A stretch of 64,000 nucleotides of DNA from assembly GCA_002344005.1 (NCBI GenBank), contig DDTD01000098.1, forward strand, positions 62,001-126,000. Reading direction: 5' to 3'. Positions 41,428-49,930 of this stretch are shown here, piece by piece (the stretch's first letter is position 1; each line of letters begins with the position of its first letter). The position numbers and the translations under genes were made by a program. The notes beneath the pieces were generated by a model, which saw only the letters and a list, made by a program, of their open reading frames with translations, was not told the origin of the DNA and ran no database searches. Source of the stretch: Ignavibacteria bacterium UBA2373. GTDB taxonomy: Bacteria; Bacteroidota; Ignavibacteria; Kapaibacteriales; UBA961.

Positions 41428-43905
41428 TTAATTTTCTATTTGTGAAAGTATTTCAATTATTTCTTTGTAAGATTGTGAAGCACAGATTGATAATAAAGTA
41501 GCAACGACATCATTCTGTTGCTGCGAAACATCTAAACGAGAAATCAACATCTCGATTTGTTCAAAATCTTGAATCTCTATAGCATCACGTAATTGTAATG
41601 CATAATCTTGGTCTAAAGTTGCCATCCACGTTTTTATATTAACGTTATCTTTATCAGTATGAGTGCTCTTCGACTCAACAGCAGTATTATCAGTTTGGAA
41701 CTCAATAGTGAGTACGCGACTTATTGCATCCAACAACTGGTTCTCATGAAATGGTTTTGGTACAAACTCATTAAACCCTAAAGAAATTGCAATTTCACGA
41801 TTATCTGTGAGAGCATTAGCAGAAACAACAATGATTGGAATTTTTAATGAAACCAGTTTATCTTGAAATTTCGATCCGGCAAATGGAACTTCCGAAAACA
41901 AATCAAAATCAGCTATTATACCATCAACATCACTCTCTGATAGAATTTCAGAAACATCAGAAAGCGTTGATACTTCATATATGATAAATCCTATAGGCTC
42001 TAAAAAACCTTTAATTACAGCTCTATTTATCATACTTTTGTCTGCAACAACAACTCTTTTTTCACCTTTAATGCCAATAATATTTGAATTTCTTCTTGAA
42101 TCTTCATTTACATGTTCATTCATTACAATTGATAAATCAACATCAAAGTAAAATGTTGATCCTTGACCAACTTCACTATTGACTTTTACCCCATCGCTCC
42201 CCATCATACGTACAATTTTTTGACAAATTGCCAAACCAAGACCTGTTCCTTCACTATATGTACCTTTAACTTGCTGAAAAGGTTCAAAAATACTTTCACA
42301 CTGTTCTTTTGGTATTCCGCGTCCAGTATCACTGACAGAGAATGTGATAGTTGATTTTGAATTTTGAACAGGTGAATTTTTTACTTCTACAAGAACCCCA
42401 CCTTTATGAGTAAACTTAACCGAATTACCAATAAAATTGATGAGAACTTGTTTTAAACGTTTTGCATCTGTGAGAACAAATCGAACCGATTCATCCGGTT
42501 TTTGCACTTTTATCCACAAATCTTTTTCTTTACAACGAAGCGAAAACATTCCGTGAATATCGTCTAATAAAGCATAGATATCAACAATCTCAGGATAGAA
42601 TTCCATTTTACCTGCTTCTATTTTCGATAAATCAAGAATATCATTAATCATATCTAATAAATGTGTACCGCTACGATACATCATATTAATAGAGGAACGA
42701 AATTTTTCAGGCATAGTTTGGTCTTTTTGGAGTATTTGCGAGAAACCAATTATCGCATTAAGCGGTGTACGCAATTCATGCGACATACTCGACAAAAATG
42801 CAGATTTTGTTTTATTGGCATTATCGGCTTCCTCTCTTGCAACTTCAAGTTCATAATTTTTTTGCACTAAATCATTTGCTTGACTTTCGAGAATTTTTTT
42901 TGCCTCATACAAATCCTCAGTAAATGATTTTAACATTTTTTGCTCTTGCAAACGGACAAAGTAATTACCTAGAGCTGCAGCATAGGATTGCAGTATAACA
43001 ACATGAATATTATCCCATGCTTTTTCTTCATTATAATAATCAAACTCAATAAATCCCCACAATTCAGATCTGAGAAAAATAGGAAGAATAGTAACTGAAG
43101 TAAGCCCAATACTCTTCAGAACTTCAGCTTCTTCAACTGAAAAATCAACAATATTACCAATTACAGGTTCTTTTTTTGATAAAGCGTTATACCACCGAAT
43201 TAGCCCTAAATCTTTAAATAACATAGAATTAGAACTATCACCCCATTTTGTTATATTATTATCTTTACACTCATAACGCGGCACCATGAGTGGATTCTGA
43301 TTATCACCCATCACTTGAGTTACATATATTGCATTAGCCCTAACAGATTTTTCTACAATCAGAAGTGATTTTACAACGACATCTTCACCAGCGGAATCAT
43401 CTGATAAAATAGTTGATGCTTGTGTTATATCATAAAAAAAGTCAATATCATCATGATGTAACGCTTGTTTTTTACCCATTTGCCGCAGTGGATTAGTATA
43501 AGAAAATGAATCGTCCGCAAATGATTCTTTCGTGTCATTCATAAACAAGGGCATCACCAAAGTACCAATGTGATTTTCATCAGTTTTTTCAATTTTCAAC
43601 AGACTTAGCACAGGTTCTGCGAATGTATTTGAATCGAAATGAAGTTCTACGGAAAGCTCATTAGAATGACCATCATCCGCATCGAATAAATCAACAATCC
43701 TTTTCCGTGTAACATCATGAAAATAGTCATAAATACAATTAAGAAAATTCGTCTGTGTTTTTCCACTTAAGTAATGATAGACAGAATAGGAATCACTGAC
43801 AGCCATGATTCTTCCATCCTTTGTAAAACGAACAATTGCATGTTCATTTTCGAGAGATTCCACTAAAGTATTTACATTTGAATATTCTGCAAAATTATTA
43901 TTCAT
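41428..43905 (-). CDS. Hybrid sensor histidine kinase (PAS-like, GAF, HisKA, HATPase, REC)
   Basis: The 825-aa protein has no transmembrane helix. An N-terminal PAS-like domain (about 15-120) and a GAF domain (about 165-330; 'SVTILPIFLRSELWGFIEFD') lead to a coiled coil. HisKA follows with 'FLSSMSHELRTPLNAIIGFS' (His about 378), then HATPase (FSVSDTGRGIPKEQCESIF, GTGLGLAICQKI) and a receiver with Asp in 'GIIADFDLF' and Lys in FVPKPFHE. The last ~70 residues form a helical tail whose phosphotransfer role is uncertain. It senses a cytosolic signal, probably a small ligand of the GAF domain, and is co-transcribed with the following hybrid kinase. Confidence 0.9.
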   Translation of the reverse strand: MNNNFAEYSNVNTLVESLENEHAIVRFTKDGRIMAVSDSYSVYHYLSGKTQTNFLNCIYDYFHDVTRKRIVDLFDADDGHSNELSVELHFDSNTFAEPVLSLLKIEKTDENHIGTLVMPLFMNDTKESFADDSFSYTNPLRQMGKKQALHHDDIDFFYDITQASTILSDDSAGEDVVVKSLLIVEKSVRANAIYVTQVMGDNQNPLMVPRYECKDNNITKWGDSSNSMLFKDLGLIRWYNALSKKEPVIGNIVDFSVEEAEVLKSIGLTSVTILPIFLRSELWGFIEFDYYNEEKAWDNIHVVILQSYAAALGNYFVRLQEQKMLKSFTEDLYEAKKILESQANDLVQKNYELEVAREEADNANKTKSAFLSSMSHELRTPLNAIIGFSQILQKDQTMPEKFRSSINMMYRSGTHLLDMINDILDLSKIEAGKMEFYPEIVDIYALLDDIHGMFSLRCKEKDLWIKVQKPDESVRFVLTDAKRLKQVLINFIGNSVKFTHKGGVLVEVKNSPVQNSKSTITFSVSDTGRGIPKEQCESIFEPFQQVKGTYSEGTGLGLAICQKIVRMMGSDGVKVNSEVGQGSTFYFDVDLSIVMNEHVNEDSRRNSNIIGIKGEKRVVVADKSMINRAVIKGFLEPIGFIIYEVSTLSDVSEILSESDVDGIIADFDLFSEVPFAGSKFQDKLVSLKIPIIVVSANALTDNREIAISLGFNEFVPKPFHENQLLDAISRVLTIEFQTDNTAVESKSTHTDKDNVNIKTWMATLDQDYALQLRDAIEIQDFEQIEMLISRLDVSQQQNDVVATLLSICASQSYKEIIEILSQIEN

Positions 43906-43931
43906 CGTAGCGAATTACTAATAATTGATCA

Positions 43932-43970
43932 GAAAAAAAGCATCCTGTTAATTGTACAACTAACAGGATG
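43932..43970 (-). terminator. Terminator after P5C dehydrogenase
   Basis: CATCCTGTTA (43941-43950) pairs perfectly with TAACAGGATG (43961-43970), preceded on the plus strand by seven A, which form the U-run of the minus-strand transcript. Confidence 0.88.
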
Positions 43971-44002
43971 AAAGTGTATTAATTATATTTACAGCACATA
44001 AA

Positions 44003-45547
44003 TTATATTTTTTTACTTACGGTTTTTGCTTGTAAGAAAAGTAACAAATAATCTCTTCCGCCTGCTTTCGAGTCTGTGCCACTCATATTAAATCCTCCGA
44101 ACGGATGTACACCGACAAGCGCACCTGTACATTTTCTATTTAAGTATAAGTTACCAACAAAAAATTCATTTCTTGCACGCTCGAGCTTTTGGGGATTATT
44201 AGTATAGACCGCGCCGGTTAAGCCAAAAATAGTATTATTAGCAATGTTCATCGCATCATCGAAATTTTTTGACTTGATAACAGCAAGAACGGGTCCGAAT
44301 ATTTCTTCTTGTGCTATACGTGCCGTTGGTTTAACATCAGTAAATACTGTCGGTTGGATATAATACCCATTCCGGTCACTTACTTTTGAACCGCCGGTAA
44401 GGAGTTTGCCTTCTTTTTTCCCGATTTCGATATACTGTAAAATCGATTTTTCGGCTCTTGCAGAAACAACGGGACCTACTTGCCCATTGAGTGCCGGATT
44501 GTCTATGTACAATTTTTCAACTTCTACTTTTAATTTTTCTACAAATTCCGCATAAATACTTTGATCAACAATAACACGCGAACATGCTGAACATTTTTGC
44601 CCTTGGAATCCGAATGCGGCGGCAACTGTTCCTTTAACTGCTTCATCAACATTCGTTTCTGCATCAATGACCATACCATCTTTGCCGCCCATCTCTGCCA
44701 CAACACGTTTAATCCAGATTTGCCCCTGCTGCTTTTTAGCTGCCATTTCATTTATGTGCAAACCAACTTCCATCGAACCGGTAAATGAAATAAATCGTGT
44801 TTTGGGATGGGAAACCAAATAATCACCGGCTGTTGCACCACTTGCGGATAAATAATTAAACACACCGGGAGGCAAGCCAAGTCCATGCATAATTTCAGCA
44901 AAGAGATACCCCATCATCGGAGATTCGGAACTGGGCTTTACAACTACTGTATTGCCTGTTACAATAGCAGCGCTTGTCATGCCAACAAGAATCGCAAACG
45001 GGAAATTCCAAGGCGGGATAATAGCACCAACCCCCAAAGGTAAATAAAGAAGTTCATTTTTCTCACCTTTAACAGGCACGATTGGTTGAGTACCTCCGTA
45101 GCGCAATGCTTCTCTTCCATAGAACTCAAGGAAATCAATTGCTTCGGCTGTATCAGCATCCGCTTCTGTAAAGTTTTTACCTACTTCAGAAATCATCCAT
45201 GCATTTATCTCAAATCTTCTCTTGCGAATAACCTTTGCTGCTTTAAAAAGAAAATCGGCACGTTCTTTTACCGGTACATTTTTCCACGTTTCAAAGGCTT
45301 TGAGTGCGGCTTTCATGGCTTTTTCAGCTTCCTCAACCCCACCTTTTTGAAAAACACCGATAATCTCGGATGGATCGGCAGGATTGACAGACGCTATGGT
45401 TTCCTGTGCTTTTACTTTTTTACCATTAACTATATTAGGATATGTTTTCCCAAAGTTTGCTCTGACAGATTCTAATGCTTTGACTTGCTTTCTATAATTG
45501 CTCTTATCGGAGTAATCAAGAATAGGTTCGTTAGTAAATTCTTTCAT
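44003..45547 (-). CDS. rocA: L-glutamate gamma-semialdehyde (1-pyrroline-5-carboxylate) dehydrogenase, RocA type
   Basis: This 514-aa aldehyde dehydrogenase oxidises glutamate semialdehyde to glutamate with NAD+, the last step of proline/arginine use. It has the family's 'GAIIPPWNFPFAILVGMTSA' cofactor strand, a Glu in VAEMGGKDG, catalytic C319 in 'FGFQGQKCSACSRVIV', and 'EEIFGPVLAVIKSKNFDDAM'. The C-terminal block, 'GVHPFGGFNMSGTDSKAGG', is diagnostic of P5C dehydrogenases. The length matches the monofunctional RocA, not bifunctional PutA. With lysine 6-aminotransferase nearby, it might also take aminoadipate semialdehyde; that is inference. Confidence 0.9.
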   Translation of the reverse strand: MKEFTNEPILDYSDKSNYRKQVKALESVRANFGKTYPNIVNGKKVKAQETIASVNPADPSEIIGVFQKGGVEEAEKAMKAALKAFETWKNVPVKERADFLFKAAKVIRKRRFEINAWMISEVGKNFTEADADTAEAIDFLEFYGREALRYGGTQPIVPVKGEKNELLYLPLGVGAIIPPWNFPFAILVGMTSAAIVTGNTVVVKPSSESPMMGYLFAEIMHGLGLPPGVFNYLSASGATAGDYLVSHPKTRFISFTGSMEVGLHINEMAAKKQQGQIWIKRVVAEMGGKDGMVIDAETNVDEAVKGTVAAAFGFQGQKCSACSRVIVDQSIYAEFVEKLKVEVEKLYIDNPALNGQVGPVVSARAEKSILQYIEIGKKEGKLLTGGSKVSDRNGYYIQPTVFTDVKPTARIAQEEIFGPVLAVIKSKNFDDAMNIANNTIFGLTGAVYTNNPQKLERARNEFFVGNLYLNRKCTGALVGVHPFGGFNMSGTDSKAGGRDYLLLFLQAKTVSKKI

Positions 45548-45609
45548 TGTAAGGAATAATAAAAATTAACAATCATATATTTGTGACTAACAATCTGCGG
45601 TAATCCTAA

Positions 45610-45882
45610 TTAGATAGGACGTATCATCTTAAGAGATACGGTATAATATTCGCCGGTTTTTTTGTGTTTAACATTACTGAGGCACTTTATCCTCGCCTTT
45701 TGATTCTGAGCATCAATGTCTTCTACTCTATATGTAATGCCGTCTGTTGCAGTCACGCCATATTCAACCGTATCGCCTACTTTAATAGATTTCCATTGAT
45801 CTGATTTCTCAAATCCATTTTTTTTGAAGTTATACTCGGTTTCAAACAATTTCTTCGCAATTTTTCCGAGAAGACTAGCCAT
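45610..45882 (-). CDS. Small conserved-looking protein of unknown function
   Basis: The 90-aa product begins MASLLGKIAKKLFETEYN. ATG 45882 is preferred over 45894 because GAGG lies 8 bases upstream. After a basic amphipathic N-terminus it forms a beta-rich domain with 'IKVGDTVEYGVTATDGITYR' and 'YYTVSLKMIRPI', similar to small SH3-like/KOW barrels. A minus-strand promoter element at 45923-45930 lies just upstream. It precedes the P5C dehydrogenase gene on the same strand. I do not recognise a family. Confidence 0.55.
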   Translation of the reverse strand: MASLLGKIAKKLFETEYNFKKNGFEKSDQWKSIKVGDTVEYGVTATDGITYRVEDIDAQNQKARIKCLSNVKHKKTGEYYTVSLKMIRPI

Positions 45883-45922
45883 AGTGTACCTCATTATGTA
45901 ACATAAGTGAACAAAACTGCTG

Positions 45923-45930
45923 CAAAACTA
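45923..45930 (-). promoter_or_regulatory. -7 element for the small unknown gene
   Basis: Minus-strand TGTAGTTTTGCAGC matches TAnnTTTG. The leader to ATG 45882 is about 30 nt. Confidence 0.5.
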
Positions 45931-46090
45931 CAAAATCATTGAGAGTGAACGAAGAATACTGTGTTAAAATCAAACAAATTGTGATTGAATGAGTAGTTTA
46001 GATTCAAGAGAAAACAGCTTGAATTGACACATCAAGGCAACAATAGTAATGATTTTATCCAAGATTTTGAAAAAACATTACCATACAGCA

Positions 46091-46120
46091 TTGACATTTA
46101 GTAAAATACCCTTAGTTTTG
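46091..46120 (+). promoter_or_regulatory. Promoter of ftsQAZ (TTG-N19-TAGTTTTG)
   Basis: TTG (46091-46093, inside TTGACA) and TAGTTTTG (46113-46120) are separated by 19 bp, matching the Bacteroidota consensus in full. The predicted start near 46127 leaves ~120 nt before ftsQ. Confidence 0.75.
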
Positions 46121-46245
46121 CCGTGCAAAGTAGTTGCAGCATAGCTGTTTTGCTCCTAATTTTCCTCACAGTTACCAAAGGTGATGTAAGACATCATGGT
46201 GACATATCAATTTGATAGACTAAGACCTACGAGGTATCAGCGGTT

Positions 46246-46974
46246 ATGAAAACATCTTTTTCCGTTGGTGCTATACTCGCTGCGATTATATCGTTAGTGA
46301 TTGTTGTGTTTTTGCTTTCATCACATTGGAAAAGTTCGAAGATAGCTAAGAACGTCACTTTTGAAGGATTGTATGTGCTTACGGCGGATCAGATTTTGCA
46401 AGAAATCTCTTTGTCGAAAGCAGATGCGCTGAAGATGGGTTCCGAAAATTTAGCAGCTCTGCAAGATACTTTATACAGTAATTATTACATAGCCTCTGCG
46501 GAAGCTGTGTTTTCTGATATAAGCACTATTACAGTAACAATACGCGAAAAAGTACCGGAATACTTATTGGTAAATGATAATAACCGGTTATTCTATGTCA
46601 ATCGTCATCGTGAACTACTTGATTACACACGCTTTGCCGCATATTATGATTTGCCGCTGGTAAGAGGGATACTTCAAGATTCGCTTGTAGATTCGGTCGC
46701 TTTTTCCGATATCATGGCAGTCACGGACGCTTTGAGTGCTTCAAGTACAGAAAAAAACTTTGTAGAGGATATTTCCGAAATCATATACAATAAGGGAACG
46801 ATTTCATTGTTATTGTCGAATTCGCCGTGTCGTATAATTGTGGGAAAGTGGAAAGAGAATCGTAAAGATGCCATCGGACATTCTATTGCCGAGGCAATAC
46901 AGTTTTCAGAAAAAAAGCATTTAGTCAATAAAACGATTGATTTGCGTTGGGAGCAAATGGTTGTTGTGAAATAA
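46246..46974 (+). CDS. ftsQ: Cell-division protein FtsQ/DivIB
   Basis: The 242-aa protein has a short cytosolic tail and one transmembrane helix (about 7-26). A POTRA domain (about 35-105) begins 'NVTFEGLYVLTADQILQEI' and has 'ITVTIREKVPEYLLV', followed by a beta domain with 'LPLVRGILQDS'. FtsQ bridges early and late divisome proteins in the periplasm. Low sequence conservation is normal for FtsQ; the identification rests on domain order and position directly before ftsA. Confidence 0.85.
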   Translation: MKTSFSVGAILAAIISLVIVVFLLSSHWKSSKIAKNVTFEGLYVLTADQILQEISLSKADALKMGSENLAALQDTLYSNYYIASAEAVFSDISTITVTIREKVPEYLLVNDNNRLFYVNRHRELLDYTRFAAYYDLPLVRGILQDSLVDSVAFSDIMAVTDALSASSTEKNFVEDISEIIYNKGTISLLLSNSPCRIIVGKWKENRKDAIGHSIAEAIQFSEKKHLVNKTIDLRWEQMVVVK

Positions 46975-46975
46975 A

Positions 46976-48286
46976 ATGGTTGAAACTATGAATGATATTT
47001 CTTTAGACAAAGCAATTGTGGGCCTTGATATAGGCACTTCAAAAGTTGTGTGCATCATTGCAGCGCCCGATACTGATTTACAATATTTGAACATCTTGGG
47101 AATAGGGATTGCCGAAAGCAAAGGTTTACGCCGCGGTGTTGTGACCAATATAGACAAAACTGTTGAATCAATACGCCAAGCTGTCGAGCGGGCAGAACAA
47201 CAATCCGGTGTAAAGGTAGTGGATGTTGTTGTGGGAATAGCCGGTGACCATATACAGTCATTTGCAACGCGCAATATTATCACCATCCCAAGTCCGACCA
47301 AAGAGATTTCCGCACGTGATGTGGAGCGATTGATTGATGAAAGCAGAAAAATTAATATTTCTTCCGATAGAAGAATTTTACATGTGATACCGCAAGAGTA
47401 TGTCATTGACGGACAAGACGGCATTACAGACCCGATAGGTATGAGCGGTGTTCGAATGGAAGCGAATGTGCATGTAGTCACGGCATTAGTAACTGCGATT
47501 CAAAATATTCAACGTTGTGTGGAACGTGCCGGCTTACGCATGAGAGATATAGTCCTCGAACCGCTGGCAAGCAGCAACTCTGTCTTGGATGCCGATGAAA
47601 AAGAAATTGGCGTAGCTGTTATTGATATTGGAGCAGGTACAACCGATATAGCCGTCTTCTGTGAGAATATTATCCGTTATTCTGCTGTCTTCGGTATCGG
47701 AGGTCAGCATGTCACGGACGATATCGCTAAAGTATTGGGCATACTGCATTCTCAAGCGGAAAAAATTAAACGTGATTATGGTCATGCTATTCAGACCAAT
47801 ATTCTCAATGACGAGGTTATACAAATCCCCGGTGTCAGCGGTCGTAATCCTATGGAAATCACCAAAGGTTTACTTGCAGAGATTATCCAACCTCGGCTGG
47901 AAGAAATTTTTGAGTTTGCTTATGCTGAAATTAAGAACTCAGGCTATGCTAATAGACTATCAGCCGGCATCGTTCTTACAGGTGGATGCAGTTTGCTAAG
48001 GGGTGCTGCCGAACTGGCACAAGACGTATTTGGAATGCCTGTAAAAATCGGTATTCCTACAGAAATTGCACACGGAGGTTTTGCTCGTGAAGTAGAAAAT
48101 CCGATATTCGCAACTTCGGTTGGCTTGGTTTTGCATGGTGTGCGGTACAGAAGTGCTGCCGGATACCAACAAACACCTATCCAAAACGAAAACGATGACA
48201 CAAGTCAAGACAAAGAGATTCAACAAGATACACGAATCACTTCACGTATTGTCAGTTCTGTCAAACGTTTTTTCAATGAATTGTAG
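46976..48286 (+). CDS. ftsA: Cell-division protein FtsA
   Basis: The 436-aa actin-like ATPase starts 1 bp after the ftsQ stop. It has the phosphate-1 motif 'IVGLDIGTSKVVCIIAA', the 1C-domain region with 'GVVTNIDKTVESIRQAVE', phosphate-2 'AVIDIGAGTTDIAVF', 'VFGIGGQHVTDDIAKVL' and adenosine motif 'GIVLTGGCSLLRGAAELA'. The C-terminal amphipathic helix 'RIVSSVKRFFNEL' would tether FtsA and FtsZ filaments to the membrane. Confidence 0.95.
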   Translation: MVETMNDISLDKAIVGLDIGTSKVVCIIAAPDTDLQYLNILGIGIAESKGLRRGVVTNIDKTVESIRQAVERAEQQSGVKVVDVVVGIAGDHIQSFATRNIITIPSPTKEISARDVERLIDESRKINISSDRRILHVIPQEYVIDGQDGITDPIGMSGVRMEANVHVVTALVTAIQNIQRCVERAGLRMRDIVLEPLASSNSVLDADEKEIGVAVIDIGAGTTDIAVFCENIIRYSAVFGIGGQHVTDDIAKVLGILHSQAEKIKRDYGHAIQTNILNDEVIQIPGVSGRNPMEITKGLLAEIIQPRLEEIFEFAYAEIKNSGYANRLSAGIVLTGGCSLLRGAAELAQDVFGMPVKIGIPTEIAHGGFAREVENPIFATSVGLVLHGVRYRSAAGYQQTPIQNENDDTSQDKEIQQDTRITSRIVSSVKRFFNEL

Positions 48287-48360
48287 TTTTACAACAATTA
48301 CGCAAAAAAACCAATCAATATTTATTCATAACAATTGAATACTAATCATTACTTTTTATT

Positions 48361-48368
48361 AGAGGAGG
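48361..48368 (+). promoter_or_regulatory. Strong Shine-Dalgarno of ftsZ
   Basis: AGAGGAGG is the strongest ribosome site in the window and lies 4 bases before GTG 48373 and 13 before ATG 48382. Most other genes here have weak sites. It leaves open which of the two codons is used. Confidence 0.7.
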
Positions 48369-48372
48369 TTCC

Positions 48373-49812
48373 GTGATATTAATGGATACCGAGGATGCAC
48401 AAGGAGCAAAAATTCGGGTTGTTGGAGTAGGCGGCGGCGGCGGTAACGCAGTCAATAGCATGATTAGCCGTAACCTTATTGGCGTAGATTTTATCTCTAT
48501 CAATACCGATGCTCAAGCATTAGCGCACAATAATGCAGGCACAAAAATCCAAATCGGACCTGGTTTGGGTGCAGGAGGCAATCCTGAAGTTGCTCGTCGT
48601 TTTGCAGAAGAAACTGCCGACGAAATCAGAACAGCTCTTATGGGCAGCGACATGGTCTTTGTTACTGCCGGTATGGGCGGTGGAACAGGCACCGGTGCTT
48701 CCCCATTAGTTGCCAAAATTGGACGCGAATTAGGGGCTCTCGTCGTGGGTATTATCACACGTCCCTTCGAATGGGAAGCAAAAGTACGCTCCCGTTCAGC
48801 CGACGGAGGCATTGATGCCTTGCGCAGCAATGTGGACGCTCTTATTGTCATACCAAACCAAAGACTCTTATCAATCATTGACAACAAAACACCTTTTAAA
48901 GTCGCCTTCCAAATGGTGGACGATGTTCTCTATAATGCAACTCGCGGTATTTCCGACATCATCAGCGGTTATGGATATATCAACGTGGATTTTGCCGATG
49001 TGCGTGCCATCATGAAAGATACAGGCGATGCTCTCATGGGTATCGGTATTGCTTCAGGCGAAAATCGTGCCCTCGAAGCGGCAACAAATGCACTCAACTC
49101 TCCTCTGCTCGAAGGTATCTCCATCAAAGGAGCACAAGGACTGCTCATCAATATCAGTGCCGGTGAAGATGTCACTATGTACGATGTAAGCGAAGCCGTC
49201 CAAGTCATTGAAGGTGCAGCAGGTAGCGATGTCAACTTGATTCATGGCGTCAGCTTCAATCCCGACATGGGCGATAAACTCATGGTCACAGTTGTTGCAA
49301 CAGGATTCAAACACAACACTATCTCTCAGAGAGCAACAACAGCAAGTATTCCACAAATGCCGCAGCCTACTTTCCACACTCCTGTACAAGAAGTGATGCA
49401 AACGCCGCCGTCAAATCAGCCAACAGCTCAATTCTCGGCTGCCGTAACTCCACAAGTAACCATACAGCAACCAATAGCTGCCACACCGGCGCCGATTCAA
49501 CCCACAGTCACTCAACAACAACAACAATCAACGCCACCTAATGTAGTACAAGCTGATTTTGCACGACAAACCGTCGCAGCAACAACGCCGCAACAACGTG
49601 CATTCCCCGACGCAAAACCAAGTGGACTCGACAGACTCCGCCAATACGATGCGCCGGCTGCAACACGACGTAATAATGGCTCTATACCCATCGCAAATGT
49701 CAGCCGTGAACAACAAACCGTTCAACCGGTCTCTCTCATTCGCGAAACAACAGTCATTGCTACACCACCGGCATCAGAACGTCCTGCATTTTTACGAAAA
49801 ATCATGGATTGA
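48373..49812 (+). CDS. ftsZ: Cell-division GTPase FtsZ
   Basis: The 479-aa tubulin homologue forms the division ring. It has 'VVGVGGGGGNAVNSMI', the tubulin GTP motif GMGGGTGTG (residues 100-108), the 'NVDALIVIPNQRLL' loop and the catalytic NxDxxD-like segment 'YINVDFADVRAIM'. The C-terminal binding peptide is ERPAFLRKIMD, for FtsA. The linker between (about 320-465) is ~145 residues rich in Gln, Thr, Pro and Ala, longer than in E. coli. Start GTG 48373 follows AGAGGAGG; ATG 48382 is an alternative. ftsA ends 86 bp upstream. Confidence 0.96.
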   Translation: MILMDTEDAQGAKIRVVGVGGGGGNAVNSMISRNLIGVDFISINTDAQALAHNNAGTKIQIGPGLGAGGNPEVARRFAEETADEIRTALMGSDMVFVTAGMGGGTGTGASPLVAKIGRELGALVVGIITRPFEWEAKVRSRSADGGIDALRSNVDALIVIPNQRLLSIIDNKTPFKVAFQMVDDVLYNATRGISDIISGYGYINVDFADVRAIMKDTGDALMGIGIASGENRALEAATNALNSPLLEGISIKGAQGLLINISAGEDVTMYDVSEAVQVIEGAAGSDVNLIHGVSFNPDMGDKLMVTVVATGFKHNTISQRATTASIPQMPQPTFHTPVQEVMQTPPSNQPTAQFSAAVTPQVTIQQPIAATPAPIQPTVTQQQQQSTPPNVVQADFARQTVAATTPQQRAFPDAKPSGLDRLRQYDAPAATRRNNGSIPIANVSREQQTVQPVSLIRETTVIATPPASERPAFLRKIMD

Positions 49813-49834
49813 ATAATCGGCAAGCACTAAAAAG

Positions 49835-49870
49835 CCGCTCGTCGTGTATTCGACAGAGCGGTTTTTTTTT
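49835..49870 (+). terminator. Intrinsic terminator after ftsZ
   Basis: CCGCTCGTCG pairs with CGAC-A-GAGCGG (one bulge) and is followed by ten T. It separates ftsZ from aspS. Confidence 0.88.
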
Positions 49871-49930
49871 ACTTCTTCTTCACAAAATATCTTTATTACA
49901 CATTTTCAATTAACAACAAAGGCAAGCGAA

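Larger units (their letters stand above)
45883..46245. other. Divergent control region between the small unknown gene and ftsQ
   Basis: This 363-bp region carries a minus-strand -7 element (45923-45930) and a full plus-strand promoter (46091-46120). Between them is AT-rich DNA without a hairpin that I can support. The ftsQ leader is ~120 nt. Confidence 0.6.

Noticed and set aside
46921..47481. 186-aa minus-strand frame over ftsA
   Set aside because: Shadow of ftsA; composition and lack of motifs do not support it.
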